64,000 nucleotides of DNA from the NCBI GenBank assembly GCA_009391535.1, contig VFHP01000013.1:1-64000 (forward strand), in the 5' to 3' direction. The notes under the pieces are model-generated. The model was not told where the DNA came from. It did not search any database and saw only the letters and a program-made list of their open reading frames with translations. Positions within the stretch are counted from its first letter, which is position 1. Each line of letters starts with the position of its first letter. Source of the DNA: SAR202 cluster bacterium (GTDB taxonomy: Bacteria > Chloroflexota > Dehalococcoidia > Lucifugimonadales > UBA2985). This document shows positions 17,549 to 25,964 of this stretch, piece after piece. A program made the translations under genes and the position numbers.

Positions 17549-18133
17549 TTAACCTTTCTGAGAAATTTCTGATACACTTATTAAGAAACCGCCTTGTTCG
17601 TCCTCGTTGAGTTTGTAGGGAAACCCTACTATTCTCACATCCATATCATCTGATGTTTTCGTTTCCTTATCTAATCTCCTGTTCATGCTCAGGCAAGAAT
17701 TCAACTCATGTATGAACTCTTCCCTTTCGTCTTCGTGAACATATGTTATCCAGTCTCTACCCTCTAGATTATTTGTAGACTGACCGGTTAATTCATTGAA
17801 AGATTCATTTGTCCAGACTAACCTTCCTGCATTATCTGTCTCGAAGAGCGCTGTGGAATTGTAGTGCAATGCGGCTTTAGACCTTTGCTCTATTATTTTT
17901 TGACTTTCTTCTATCCTACCACAAGTGTCTCCAAGTTTGCAGACAACATCCTTCAGGCTTCCACCACCATTCGTGGTTATCTCTTTCTTGATCGTATCTA
18001 TAGATTCTGACAAATCTTCGTGTTTGTCTATAAATTTCAAAGTTGGTTTAACTACCTTAAAAAATATCCAAGAAAGAAAACCTCCCGCAAAGCTTAAGAG
18101 TGTTGTTGTTATTACTACGGTATCTGGCTCCAT
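17549..18133 (-). CDS. Membrane-anchored PAS-domain protein
   Basis: The 194-residue product has one N-terminal transmembrane segment (VVITTTLLSFAGGFLSWIFF), a helical linker of about 65 residues, and a PAS domain with ALFETDNAGRLVWTNESF, NELTGQ and GRDWITYVHEDEREEF. PAS folds sense ligands, redox or light or mediate protein contacts; no histidine kinase, cyclase or other output domain follows. The ATG at 18133 has GGGGTAGG upstream and lies 15 bases after the T-run of a strong terminator. Sitting next to a holin-like gene it could be a signal-responsive lysis control element, which is inference. Confidence 0.75.
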   Translation of the reverse strand: MEPDTVVITTTLLSFAGGFLSWIFFKVVKPTLKFIDKHEDLSESIDTIKKEITTNGGGSLKDVVCKLGDTCGRIEESQKIIEQRSKAALHYNSTALFETDNAGRLVWTNESFNELTGQSTNNLEGRDWITYVHEDEREEFIHELNSCLSMNRRLDKETKTSDDMDVRIVGFPYKLNEDEQGGFLISVSEISQKG

Positions 18134-18148
18134 GACCTACCCCTTCTG

Positions 18149-18184
18149 AAAAAAAACGAGAGTCCTCCCGGAGGAGGAACTCTC
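18149..18184 (-). terminator. Strong intrinsic terminator
   Basis: The minus strand has GAGAGT and CCTCC arms pairing with GGAGG and ACTCTC around a 4-base loop, with one bulge, followed by eight T residues. It ends the transcript of the 18200-18949 gene. Confidence 0.9.
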
Positions 18185-18199
18185 TTTATGGTTGGTAGG

Positions 18200-18949
18200 T
18201 TAGTTGTCAGTGCCTTCTCTGATGTCTCTACGTTTGTAATCGGTCTGCTTTGGATTCTTGCCACCGAACATGTAAGTGAGTTCGCCGGGAATACCAAACT
18301 GTGCAGCGCCACTAGGAATAGCAGCATGATCAGTAGATGCAGATTGACTAATAGCGTTAGTGAAGTTAGATGCTGCGGTAGGCTCGCCACTAGCTCCAGA
18401 AATAGTTCTACCCGGAACACGGTCAGTACTTGGTACTGCCAACATATTGTATGTCATTGTTCCGTGGTTGTAGACGCTATCTACATTATGAACGCCATCA
18501 TAGGTCGTAGTGGAGCTGTGTTCTCTACCGGTGCTATTTAGAAGGCTGGAGCTGTCATTGTTGACTTTTCCAGCTCCGGTAGTTCCCGCAGCTCGAAGGA
18601 GGAAGTTTCTGTCACCAGCTCTAGCGTCTGGGAAGTAAGCGAGACCTCCAGTGCCACCGCTTTTTGCTTTTACGATACCGTCAGGATTGTCGGTTTTTTC
18701 ATCGCCGTTAGCTCGATTGGTGGCCGTTTTTGCTACTACGATAGATCCGTAGTCATAGCTCTTAGCGCCATTAATGTCGTTGACATCAATGTTTTTTGTG
18801 ATCTTAGAAGCGTCTCCCATACCGCCGACGTTTCCACCCTTGACCATAGAACCGCCGTCATTTGTTACGGGTGCTCCGTCGTCAGATCCGACTCTGCCGC
18901 TGTTTCCGGTGATGACTCTGAAGTCACCTGATGCTGATTGTGTAGCCAT
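18200..18949 (-). CDS. Gly/Ser/Asn-rich protein, possible virion component
   Basis: The 249-residue product is rich in Gly, Ser, Thr, Asn and Asp, with low-complexity stretches such as GNSGRVGSDDG and GGNVGGMGDAS, and few hydrophobic core patterns. This composition suits phage capsid decoration, tail or fibre-associated proteins, but no family is recognised. It stands alone as a unit: an extended -10 promoter candidate lies about 75 bases upstream (19022-19027) and a strong terminator follows 15 bases after its stop, which fits a gene expressed at a high level. Confidence 0.6.
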   Translation of the reverse strand: MATQSASGDFRVITGNSGRVGSDDGAPVTNDGGSMVKGGNVGGMGDASKITKNIDVNDINGAKSYDYGSIVVAKTATNRANGDEKTDNPDGIVKAKSGGTGGLAYFPDARAGDRNFLLRAAGTTGAGKVNNDSSSLLNSTGREHSSTTTYDGVHNVDSVYNHGTMTYNMLAVPSTDRVPGRTISGASGEPTAASNFTNAISQSASTDHAAIPSGAAQFGIPGELTYMFGGKNPKQTDYKRRDIREGTDN

Positions 18950-19021
18950 AATAGACTCCCTATATAAAAAGTTAGATGTTCAAATTCCGGCTCCACAATT
19001 TATTCCTATTTTCCTAACATT

Positions 19022-19052
19022 ATTATACACCTTATTCCATACGTTTTGCCAA
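19022..19052 (-). promoter_or_regulatory. Candidate extended -10 promoter
   Basis: GTGTATAAT (TATAAT at 19022-19027) on the minus strand, with only a distant TTGGCA at 19047-19052 (spacer 19). It lies about 72 bases before the ATG at 18949 and overlaps the end of the sigma gene. Confidence 0.4.
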
Positions 19053-19487
19053 TTGCTGTACGGATTTTTTCACTTTTCTTCGTATTGTTTCTCTGTTGCA
19101 GCCATGCTTCTTGGCTATTTCCTTGATGGTCATGTTGTCCATTCTGTCTAGAATGAGGTCGCTGTTAGAACATTTGTCTATTTCGTCCATCAATTCTATG
19201 GAAAAAAAGTGATCTGATTCGTCTGGGAGATTGGAATGTAGAGGTTGGTGCTTTCTTTTGTTAAACTTAACCTCTCTTATGCATTCTATCCTAACCCCGC
19301 TATAGAGGTAAGTTGTAAACTTAGAACCCTTCTTTTCATCCCAATTAGTAAATGCTTTCCAAAGAGCATTCAACTTACAGGTGTGGATCTCGTCGTCATT
19401 AAGTTGACTTCTGAAAGATCCAGCCGCCTTGTTCATTATATTTTGTATGTCCTGATTTTGCAAAGCTTCTTCAATTTGTTTATCCAT
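19032..19487 (-). CDS. Sigma-70 family RNA polymerase sigma factor, small phage type
   Basis: The 151-residue product keeps a region 2-like part, LNALWKAFTNWDEKKGSKFTTYLYSGVRIECIRE (about residues 40-75), and a C-terminal region 4 helix-turn-helix, DNMTIKEIAKKHGCNRETIRRKVKKSV (about 115-143). It lacks regions 1 and 3, as do compact phage sigma factors such as T4 gp55. It would redirect host RNA polymerase, probably to late promoters. Whether it reads the TTGACA/CCGATA/TATAAT family or the extended -10 sites is unknown. Confidence 0.8.
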   Translation of the reverse strand: MDKQIEEALQNQDIQNIMNKAAGSFRSQLNDDEIHTCKLNALWKAFTNWDEKKGSKFTTYLYSGVRIECIREVKFNKRKHQPLHSNLPDESDHFFSIELMDEIDKCSNSDLILDRMDNMTIKEIAKKHGCNRETIRRKVKKSVQQLAKRME

Positions 19488-19501
19488 GATATCTCCTATG
19501 G

Positions 19502-19930
19502 TTATTTAAGTTTATTTTCAAGGTTTTTTCTCACGTTTTTAAAATCAAACATCCTTCCAACCCCTATAAAGAATCGGTATCTGCTTACTAACCTAAGAAC
19601 CTCAATCCCCTCTGTCTCGTTCAGTTTTTTGAGAATTGAGGGTGTTATATCAAAGTTTGTGTGCCCCACCCAGCAATCAAAATTAGATACTAGTGCTGCG
19701 TCTTGAGCAAACTCGTCTGATATTGGGATTATCGGCAGCATTAAGTCCTCTTCTTTAGAGTTACTGCCTTTTTCTTGATCAAAATACGATTCTTCTTGGT
19801 TGTCGTCTGCTTGACTATATTGTTGTGCCTCGATGATTTGATTGAGAAAGATTCTCATCATAGGAGATTTGAGCTGGCGTTCCAGAACGTCTTCGTACTT
19901 CTGCCAGCCTATTTTTCGTTTACTTGTCAT
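19502..19930 (-). CDS. Unknown phage protein
   Basis: The 142-residue product has a basic start (MTSKRKIGWQKYEDVLERQL), an acidic Gln-rich middle, and a C-terminus with RLVSRYRFFIGVGRMFDFKNVRK. No domain is recognised. It lies directly upstream of the sigma factor gene, 14 bases away, and so may be co-transcribed with it. Confidence 0.6.
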   Translation of the reverse strand: MTSKRKIGWQKYEDVLERQLKSPMMRIFLNQIIEAQQYSQADDNQEESYFDQEKGSNSKEEDLMLPIIPISDEFAQDAALVSNFDCWVGHTNFDITPSILKKLNETEGIEVLRLVSRYRFFIGVGRMFDFKNVRKNLENKLK

Positions 19931-19945
19931 TTGATGACTCCCATA

Positions 19946-20302
19946 TTATAACACATCGGAAGGTCGAATGCAAGGTTCTTCTTTCAAAAATTCGTCTTCA
20001 TTTATTTTACTGGCCAGCCTTATGGCTAGTTCTAGGAATATGTCCTCCTTCCCGCTGTCTAATAGTCCCTTTTTGGCAATCTCCAAAAGCTCTAAAAAAG
20101 AACCCTTGTCGTTAAGTGTTTCAATGAGTGTGAAGAAGTTGTTTACCGTAGATTCCTCATAATCCCTCATTTCCACATCTACATAAACTTCTCCGTCCTC
20201 CTTAACATAATAAACAACGCATGCGTCTACTAAATCCTCCTTATGCCAATCGCTTTTCTGCTCTACTGGTTCAGGCTTTTTCTTCTTGAAAAAATTAAAC
20301 AT
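19946..20302 (-). CDS. Unknown phage protein
   Basis: The 118-residue product begins MFNFFKKKKPEPVEQK, a short amphipathic basic start, then has an alpha/beta domain with VVYYVKEDGEVYVDVEMRDY and a helical C-terminal half. No family is recognised. Its start overlaps the stop of the glycosyltransferase gene by 8 bases. Confidence 0.6.
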   Translation of the reverse strand: MFNFFKKKKPEPVEQKSDWHKEDLVDACVVYYVKEDGEVYVDVEMRDYEESTVNNFFTLIETLNDKGSFLELLEIAKKGLLDSGKEDIFLELAIRLASKINEDEFLKEEPCIRPSDVL

Positions 20303-21356
20303 TATTGATTACCTCTAATATTTTTCTAGCTGCATTTTCCCAAGTGTATTGATGGGCAGTTTCTATGCCAGCCTGATTTTTTTTCTTGTTCTTATGCACT
20401 TCCCTCATAGCTAGGGCTATTGATGATATTTCCTCATCGCCTATCTCAGCCCAGTTTCCGCACTTACCATGAAACCACTTGCCATCATAGGCAAGTTCTC
20501 TGTTCTTTATCTGTACGAGTAGGGAGTTATCAGCGTTGCAGAATTCAGTGTGAGCTGAATAGTCTGTGGCTATTACCTGCTTTCCGCAAGACATCATCTC
20601 AAGAAGCTCAAGGTTCCAGCCCTCACCCCTTGATGGGAATACTCCGCAATCAGTTTGCGACATAATATTATACACCTCTTGCTGTGTCTCCTTCCTACCT
20701 ATAAATTTTATTTTTTTAGAGAGGTTGGAGCGATTGTACAAGCTAATCCATTCGGATTGTTCAGATTGGCTATAAAATGGGTTATCGCACATCATCCAGA
20801 GTTCAACATTGTCTTCTTCAGTGAAAGCTTCCTCAAATGCTTTGTATAGTATGTCATGACCCTTTCTTACTTCCCATTTACCACAATTAAAAAAGATTGT
20901 CTTGTCTGTATGTTCTTTTTCCACATATTCAAATATGTCAGAGTCAACTCCTAGTGGTATGACATCAATTCTATCTTCATCAAAATCTATGTTACTTAGG
21001 CATACATCCTTTGCCCACTGGGAGCACACAAAGATTCTGTCGAGTGAGCTTAGGTGATGTTTTTCCAGATCGTTAAAGGCATCAAGTTCAAAAATGGGAA
21101 ATCCTATTCTTATACCATGCCCCGCAAAACTAGACATGTCATGCTGATGCCAGATTTTTATTTGAGGTGCTTCAAAGACAGGCATCTTGCTCATGGATAT
21201 GAGTTCAGTTATGCAGCGAGCATCTTCTTCGTTGGTTACTGTTGGTTGACCTATTGGCCAAAGGGATACATCTGTAATCTGACTTAGAGACTTGCATATA
21301 TTAAGACCTGTGATCCCATAACCAAGTTGGTTGATAGGTGATATAATATTTATCAT
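20295..21356 (-). CDS. Glycosyltransferase, GT-B fold (GT4-like)
   Basis: The 353-residue product has an N-terminal domain starting INIISPINQLGYGITG and a C-terminal Rossmann half containing FNCGKWEVRKGHDILYKAF and FPSRGEGWNLELLEMMSCGKQVIATDYSAHTEF, whose two glutamates seven residues apart form the donor-binding motif of retaining GT4 enzymes. It would move a sugar from a nucleotide donor to an acceptor not identifiable here. It heads the sugar cluster and overlaps the nucleotide-sugar dehydrogenase gene by 4 bases. Confidence 0.85.
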   Translation of the reverse strand: MINIISPINQLGYGITGLNICKSLSQITDVSLWPIGQPTVTNEEDARCITELISMSKMPVFEAPQIKIWHQHDMSSFAGHGIRIGFPIFELDAFNDLEKHHLSSLDRIFVCSQWAKDVCLSNIDFDEDRIDVIPLGVDSDIFEYVEKEHTDKTIFFNCGKWEVRKGHDILYKAFEEAFTEEDNVELWMMCDNPFYSQSEQSEWISLYNRSNLSKKIKFIGRKETQQEVYNIMSQTDCGVFPSRGEGWNLELLEMMSCGKQVIATDYSAHTEFCNADNSLLVQIKNRELAYDGKWFHGKCGNWAEIGDEEISSIALAMREVHKNKKKNQAGIETAHQYTWENAARKILEVINNV

Positions 21357-22171
21357 TGAACTGCCCTTCCTTTAAGTTTTTCCCAATCCCTCTCGGGTCT
21401 CACGTCTATATTTGTAGACCAAGCTCCCTCTAAGGTGTTTAAGTTTAGTCCCAACTTTTTTGCGAAGTGTATTATTCCATTTAAGTCTTTGGGAAAACAG
21501 CTACCGCCAAAGCCTAGTCTACCATCAGGGCCGGGAACGGCAAAGTGTGTGTTTCCGAGTCTATCATCGTAGGTGGCATACTCTATTACCTTATCGTAGT
21601 CTACCCCAACAGCATCACATAGCATACAGAACTCGTTAGCTATTGATACCTTTGCTGCCAAAAAACAGTTTGTCAGATATTTTACAAACTCCGCTGTCTC
21701 TGATGTTGTCTGTACAATACTAGCTTTAGGAAAGACTTTGAGGTAGAACTGCTTCATTACCTTTGTTGCTGATGGAGTTCCACCAAGAATGATTCTGCTG
21801 GTATTTTTGAAGTCTTCAGTAGCATTTCTCTCTAAGAGGAATTCAGGGTTGAAGACAACCCTTTGTTGATTTTCTGAGGAAATTCTGGATGTCGTTCCCG
21901 GTGTTACGGTGGACTTAATAGCTACTATAGAGTTGGTGTCTATTTCTTTGCACACACTCTCAACTATTGATGTATCACACTCCCCATCTGGAGCCATAGG
22001 TGTGGGTACGCATACAAAAGTTATGTCGCATCCACTAGAAGCGTCAGATATACTACTGAACTCACCGTCCTTGAACTTGTCATAAGTGTGGACATTGTAA
22101 TGCTTTGAAAAAGCCTTCCTTAACGCAGTCCCAACAAACCCTTGTCCTATTATGCATACGTTACCTGTCAT
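21353..22171 (-). CDS. UDP-glucose/GDP-mannose dehydrogenase family, short form
   Basis: The 272-residue product has the NAD-binding start NVCIIGQGFVGTAL, a VCVPTPM strand, the family helix with STVTPGTT and NPEFLLERNA, a central dimer helix, and the catalytic cysteine in LGFGGSCFPKDL near residue 230. Family members oxidise the C6 of a nucleotide sugar to a uronic acid in two steps. Usual length is over 400; here the C-terminal UDP-binding domain is missing. Either the enzyme binds its sugar donor differently or the partner domain is elsewhere. It is coupled to glycosyltransferases on both sides. Confidence 0.85.
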   Translation of the reverse strand: MTGNVCIIGQGFVGTALRKAFSKHYNVHTYDKFKDGEFSSISDASSGCDITFVCVPTPMAPDGECDTSIVESVCKEIDTNSIVAIKSTVTPGTTSRISSENQQRVVFNPEFLLERNATEDFKNTSRIILGGTPSATKVMKQFYLKVFPKASIVQTTSETAEFVKYLTNCFLAAKVSIANEFCMLCDAVGVDYDKVIEYATYDDRLGNTHFAVPGPDGRLGFGGSCFPKDLNGIIHFAKKLGLNLNTLEGAWSTNIDVRPERDWEKLKGRAVQ

Positions 22172-22891
22172 CTACTTATTCCACTCCATTCTTATGGTTT
22201 TCCTTGCCTTGCTTCCGTATAATTCTTCCATAGCGGCCTCATTCTGCTCTCCATGAAACCCGAATGAGTTATAGGTTTCCAGTTCAAGCCTGTTGTAATA
22301 TTTTTCTTCCCTAGCCCATTCAACAGAAAAGCTTAAAGCTGTTCTTGGGTCTGGAAAATTGATGCCCTTGGAAAGCATGTAGCTGAAGTGGTGGACGCAT
22401 GAAAACCAGTCCTCTGGGACGGGTCTATCTGGGGGAAGTTGAGGTTCTTTATGTTGTTCGTTTGGGTTATACTTTTCAATTAGCTCCGAGGTTGCGTGTA
22501 AAAACTTCTGGCTCCGTAGGGAGAATCCTCCGTTGCCAACCCTGTTTTCCCAGCCATGCCCCCAAGCCGCACCTATATAATCATAGTTAAGAAATTTGTC
22601 GTCCCATAGGTGTGGGTTTATGATAAAGCCGTCCCACTGTACTACCAAGCAGTGCTCTGTCGATACATAATCCTTAAGTTTGGATAGGCAAAATCTGTTG
22701 TATCCTTCCTCGTCCATTTCTGGTATATCTATCACCTCTATGCCATCCAGCACCTCGTCGGTTGGGCATAATAATTTCTTTTCAGCAAAGTCAATACCCT
22801 CGCAGCATTTAACCATTGCCTTGAGAGCGTTGTTTGCCAGAGATCTTAAACCTGTTACTGATATGAGCGTAACCGTCTCTAGTTTTTTCAT
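22172..22891 (-). CDS. DUF5672 family, glycosyltransferase-like
   Basis: The 239-residue product contains VVQWDGFIINPHLWDDKFLNYDYIGAAWG and VGNGGFSLRSQKFL, the hallmark of DUF5672 proteins, which occur in cell-surface sugar clusters and resemble GT-A glycosyltransferases (the Asp-Gly-Phe takes the DxD place). The frame opens at a TTG at 22897; ATG at 22891 is preferred because it forms an ATGA overlap with the stop of the upstream glycosyltransferase gene. Substrate unknown. Confidence 0.78.
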   Translation of the reverse strand: MKKLETVTLISVTGLRSLANNALKAMVKCCEGIDFAEKKLLCPTDEVLDGIEVIDIPEMDEEGYNRFCLSKLKDYVSTEHCLVVQWDGFIINPHLWDDKFLNYDYIGAAWGHGWENRVGNGGFSLRSQKFLHATSELIEKYNPNEQHKEPQLPPDRPVPEDWFSCVHHFSYMLSKGINFPDPRTALSFSVEWAREEKYYNRLELETYNSFGFHGEQNEAAMEELYGSKARKTIRMEWNK

Positions 22892-23784
22892 TTGCAATAC
22901 CTGTGTGTTGAATACGACGTTATCATTGATGGGTTAAGCAGTATACTGTATCCATTCTCAACCATCTGCTTATGTAAACAGGGGTGGTCACAATTTACAG
23001 TATATCCAGCACCCGGAGAATTGGCTGAGTACCTAAACTTCAAAAACGGCTCTCTCTTATATATAGCGAGGCCGTTAAAGTTTGAGTTGACAAGTAGAGG
23101 GGGTTCTCCCCTTACTGTTTTAAGGTGGTTGAATCCAGAGACCTCGTTAATCCTGAGATCAAAAACCTCTAGGGGTCGCATGGCCCAAGAGTCGAACATC
23201 ATGTAGTATTGTTGCTCTACTTCCTCTAGACTCTTTGTGTTGGTGTACTCAGTGAGTATGCCGTAGGATGTAACACAGTCGGCAACTTCTAGATAAGCAA
23301 AAGAATTGAGAAAGCCTTCATAAGACCACCCGCCTTTAAGATCTAAATCTATAACAACCACATAGTCAAACTTATCAACATCTTCCATGGAAGATATATA
23401 ATCCATATAGACATTGCGACATTCTGCCAGCTCTGTGGCCCGTATTAGTTGGTCTGGGTCGTCTTTTTCTCTGTAGTTTGAGGACTCTCTTGAATTTGAT
23501 ATGAGATGCAGGTTGTCATCATCCACTGATAGCTCAGCAACCGTGTTGTCGGTAGAATCGTTTTCGTATATGACTATCCTGTGTTCTTTGAAGAACTCCG
23601 CAGTTTTATATATTCTTTCAAGGTTGAGTCTGGCAACAGGCTCTATGTTTCTGCATATACCACAAAATATAACAGAGCTTTCTTCACACAGCTCTTTTCC
23701 TTGGAGTACATACTTTTCGTATTGCTCAGAGTACTGCTCAGGTGCAGGAAAAAGATATTCAGGAAATCTCGTATCTATTAACAT
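22888..23784 (-). CDS. GT-A-like glycosyltransferase, first paralogue
   Basis: The 298-residue product starts with FPEYLFPAPEQYSEQY, then VIFCGICRNIEP, FFKEHRIVIYENDSTDNT and VVVIDLDLKGGWSYEG, where Asp-Leu-Asp is the likely metal and donor site. NSNFNGLAIYK and a C-terminal HPCLHKQM follow. It is clearly paralogous to the gene at 25036-25953, with the same order of motifs. The type recalls eukaryotic-like mannosyltransferase GT-A folds, but the exact family is not certain. Product and acceptor unknown. Confidence 0.72.
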   Translation of the reverse strand: MLIDTRFPEYLFPAPEQYSEQYEKYVLQGKELCEESSVIFCGICRNIEPVARLNLERIYKTAEFFKEHRIVIYENDSTDNTVAELSVDDDNLHLISNSRESSNYREKDDPDQLIRATELAECRNVYMDYISSMEDVDKFDYVVVIDLDLKGGWSYEGFLNSFAYLEVADCVTSYGILTEYTNTKSLEEVEQQYYMMFDSWAMRPLEVFDLRINEVSGFNHLKTVRGEPPLLVNSNFNGLAIYKREPFLKFRYSANSPGAGYTVNCDHPCLHKQMVENGYSILLNPSMITSYSTHRYCK

Positions 23785-24037
23785 ATATGGGTGTATTCCT
23801 TCCTACGTATGCAGATATAGTATTAAACTCTATCCACTCTACAGAGTCCTCGTATGTCATTCCGGCTTCCTTCATGCAGGCCTCGATCATTTTTTCGTAA
23901 TCGTATACCACCCTTCCTGAATCATGGCCATCAGCAACGCCAATAATAGCACTGTCAAAGCCATCGGCAAAAAGAAGATCATTACCAAAAACGTTAGAAA
24001 GGTGCTCTCTGACATCCTCGCTTGTTTGTCCATCCAT
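23759..24037 (-). CDS. Conserved small phage protein
   Basis: The 92-residue product has the pattern NDLLFADGFDSAIIGVADGHDSGRVVYDYEKMIEAC then MTYEDSVEWIEFNTISAYVG and TPIYV, a layout I recognise from small proteins of unknown function in many tailed phages. It is unrelated to the sugar genes around it. It overlaps the start of the following glycosyltransferase gene by 26 bases. Confidence 0.65.
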   Translation of the reverse strand: MDGQTSEDVREHLSNVFGNDLLFADGFDSAIIGVADGHDSGRVVYDYEKMIEACMKEAGMTYEDSVEWIEFNTISAYVGRNTPIYVNRYEIS

Positions 24038-24049
24038 AAAGGCCTCACT

Positions 24050-24979
24050 TTAAACTCCAATATAATTTTCGTAAATAAGTCCAGCCAACGCTACGTCCTC
24101 TATAGCTAGGCCTGTCGAATCAAAAAAGCTGATTCCTGTTTCGTGGTCGAAACCAAGGGGTAATCCATTTTTAACAATATGAAATAGATCCAGCATTGAT
24201 TCCTTGTTTTCGCTATGCTGTGATTCACCAGAGTGAAAAGCTTGAACCTTATCGTCAACTACAAACAGTGAACACACGTTGGCCACATTGTCCTCAAACT
24301 CTTGTTTGCCTTCAGCGTCAGCTCCTATCGCGTTTACGTGCATGCCCGGCTCGATCCATGCAGCCTTAACGAAAGGTGATCTTGAAGGTGTTAGGGTTGT
24401 TAATATGTCACTACCCCTTACGCAATCTTCAATTGTATCACATACTTCGCAGTTGTCAACATTAATATTTGAACAAAGTTCGTTAGCTTTGTCTTTATCT
24501 AGGTCAAATAGTTTTATTGTCTTGATATTTCTAACATTACAGATAGCTTCAATTTGAAAGTTGGTCTGGAAACCGCAACCTATGAATGCTGCCGTTTCAG
24601 CGTTACTATTAGACAGATACTTAGTAGCTACCGCTGTCACTGCCGCTGTGCGGTAGGAAGTGATCAGCATTCCATCCATAACTGCTAGTGGTCGTCCATT
24701 TTCTAGGCTATTGACTATTATAGTAGCAGATACGCTTGGGCCGTGTCCACGGGCACCATTTTGGGGGAACAGAGCCGCCCATTTAATCCCAGAATACTTC
24801 CCATGTCTGGCTGGCATTGCCCTGAAGTCGTTTCCTTCTAAACCCTCCTCTAGGTATATCTTAGGTACCATATCCCCTTTTTCGGGGTGCTTGAATACAT
24901 CCTCCATTAGCTCTATAACTTGGGGCATGTGGAGATTGTCAGCGATTTCCTTTTCCGGTATAAAGATTGGGTTGGACAT
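24050..24979 (-). CDS. Ornithine cyclodeaminase/mu-crystallin family protein
   Basis: The 309-residue product has family landmarks: a Lys in YSGIKWAALFP, Arg in ITSYRTAAVTAVATKYLS, the NAD-binding AAFIGCGFQTNFQ, and the Asp in NAIGADAEGKQEF, ending FDSTGLAIEDVALAGLIYE. Members deaminate ornithine to proline or act on other imines or amino acids. Phage copies are rare. It lies among glycosyltransferases and before a radical SAM gene, so it may serve a modified-sugar or amino-acid decoration pathway; that is inference. A candidate extended -10 site is 41 bases upstream. Confidence 0.82.
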   Translation of the reverse strand: MSNPIFIPEKEIADNLHMPQVIELMEDVFKHPEKGDMVPKIYLEEGLEGNDFRAMPARHGKYSGIKWAALFPQNGARGHGPSVSATIIVNSLENGRPLAVMDGMLITSYRTAAVTAVATKYLSNSNAETAAFIGCGFQTNFQIEAICNVRNIKTIKLFDLDKDKANELCSNINVDNCEVCDTIEDCVRGSDILTTLTPSRSPFVKAAWIEPGMHVNAIGADAEGKQEFEDNVANVCSLFVVDDKVQAFHSGESQHSENKESMLDLFHIVKNGLPLGFDHETGISFFDSTGLAIEDVALAGLIYENYIGV

Positions 24980-25020
24980 GTCTGGCTCCTTTTGTGGTTA
25001 GAGAAACTGTAAACCTCTTA

Positions 25021-25026
25021 ATTATA
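25021..25026 (-). promoter_or_regulatory. Candidate extended -10 promoter
   Basis: GTGTATAATTAAG on the minus strand with TATAAT at 25021-25026; no good -35 box. It lies 41 bases before the ATG at 24979. Confidence 0.4.
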
Positions 25027-25035
25027 CACTTTGAA

Positions 25036-25953
25036 TCAGACTTTGAGTGAGAATTCATGTGGAGAATATAACGTTATTAGAGAGGGATTCAAAAATATAT
25101 CTTCGCCCCGCTTTCTCATTTCCCTGTGAAAATAGCTCCACTCGTTGGTTACGCTTCCATCTTTATTTTCCTCTGCCCCAAACTGAACCCCCTTTATTGA
25201 CTCAGGCCTGTATATCCCAAGACCGTTAAAGTTTGAGAAAACCCCTATTGGAGGATCTCCCCTTTCAAATCTATACAAATTAACTATATCGCATATCTTT
25301 AGTTTTTCGTCACCATAATCCCTGTAAGCCCATGTGTCAAAAAATAGCCTTTCAACTTCAGAGAGTTCTTGGTCTGGAACACCTGCCAGTTTTCTTGTGA
25401 TGGTTTTTTGCCTAAACTGTAGGCCGTTTGCGGTCATAGCACCCCACCCAAGATCACCATACGCTAATGAATTCATGATCCCGTCATAAGACCATCCACC
25501 AAGTAGGTCTAGATCTATCACAATTACAAAGTCTGGTTTATACGCAAGGGATTCTATGTACGTATGGCATTTATTTCTAAGGGAGGCTAGGTATTTAGGC
25601 CTCTCAACTTCCCTACCGCCAACGAAATGCTTGTGTCCTGTGTTTTCTTGAATTAATAAAAACTTGTCATCCTTTATTGAGTGGTTTAGTATTGATTCGG
25701 AAGTGCCATCTATTGAATCGTTTTCATATACGACAAATCTGTAGTCCCTAAAGAATGAGGCAGTGTGATACAATCTAGCTATGGTATGATCTAAGGTTCC
25801 TATTATGTTTCTACATAGTCCTGTTATTAGAATGTTGCACTTGGAAGCTACTTTCATTCCTGTTAGTAGAGACTTATTATAGCTTGAAACGTCAGAAGCT
25901 GGGAAAAGCTCTTCAGGAAAGCGTGAATATAATTTGTGTGTGTGTATATCCAT
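25036..25953 (-). CDS. GT-A-like glycosyltransferase, second paralogue
   Basis: The 305-residue product mirrors the gene at 22888-23784: FPEELFPASDVSSYN, ILITGLCRNIIG, FFRDYRFVVYENDSIDGT, FVIVIDLDLLGGWSYDG, FSNFNGLGIY, and a closing LNPSLITLYSPHEF. The likely donor and metal site is the Asp-Leu-Asp. Sequence divergence is large, so the duplication is old or the two were acquired apart. The two enzymes may add successive residues to one glycan. Confidence 0.72.
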   Translation of the reverse strand: MDIHTHKLYSRFPEELFPASDVSSYNKSLLTGMKVASKCNILITGLCRNIIGTLDHTIARLYHTASFFRDYRFVVYENDSIDGTSESILNHSIKDDKFLLIQENTGHKHFVGGREVERPKYLASLRNKCHTYIESLAYKPDFVIVIDLDLLGGWSYDGIMNSLAYGDLGWGAMTANGLQFRQKTITRKLAGVPDQELSEVERLFFDTWAYRDYGDEKLKICDIVNLYRFERGDPPIGVFSNFNGLGIYRPESIKGVQFGAEENKDGSVTNEWSYFHREMRKRGEDIFLNPSLITLYSPHEFSLKV

Positions 25954-25964
25954 TTCACTCCCCC

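Noticed and set aside
18115..18420. 101-codon minus-strand frame through a terminator
   Set aside because: It overlaps the end of the 18200-18949 gene in another frame and runs across a strong intrinsic terminator with no ribosome site.
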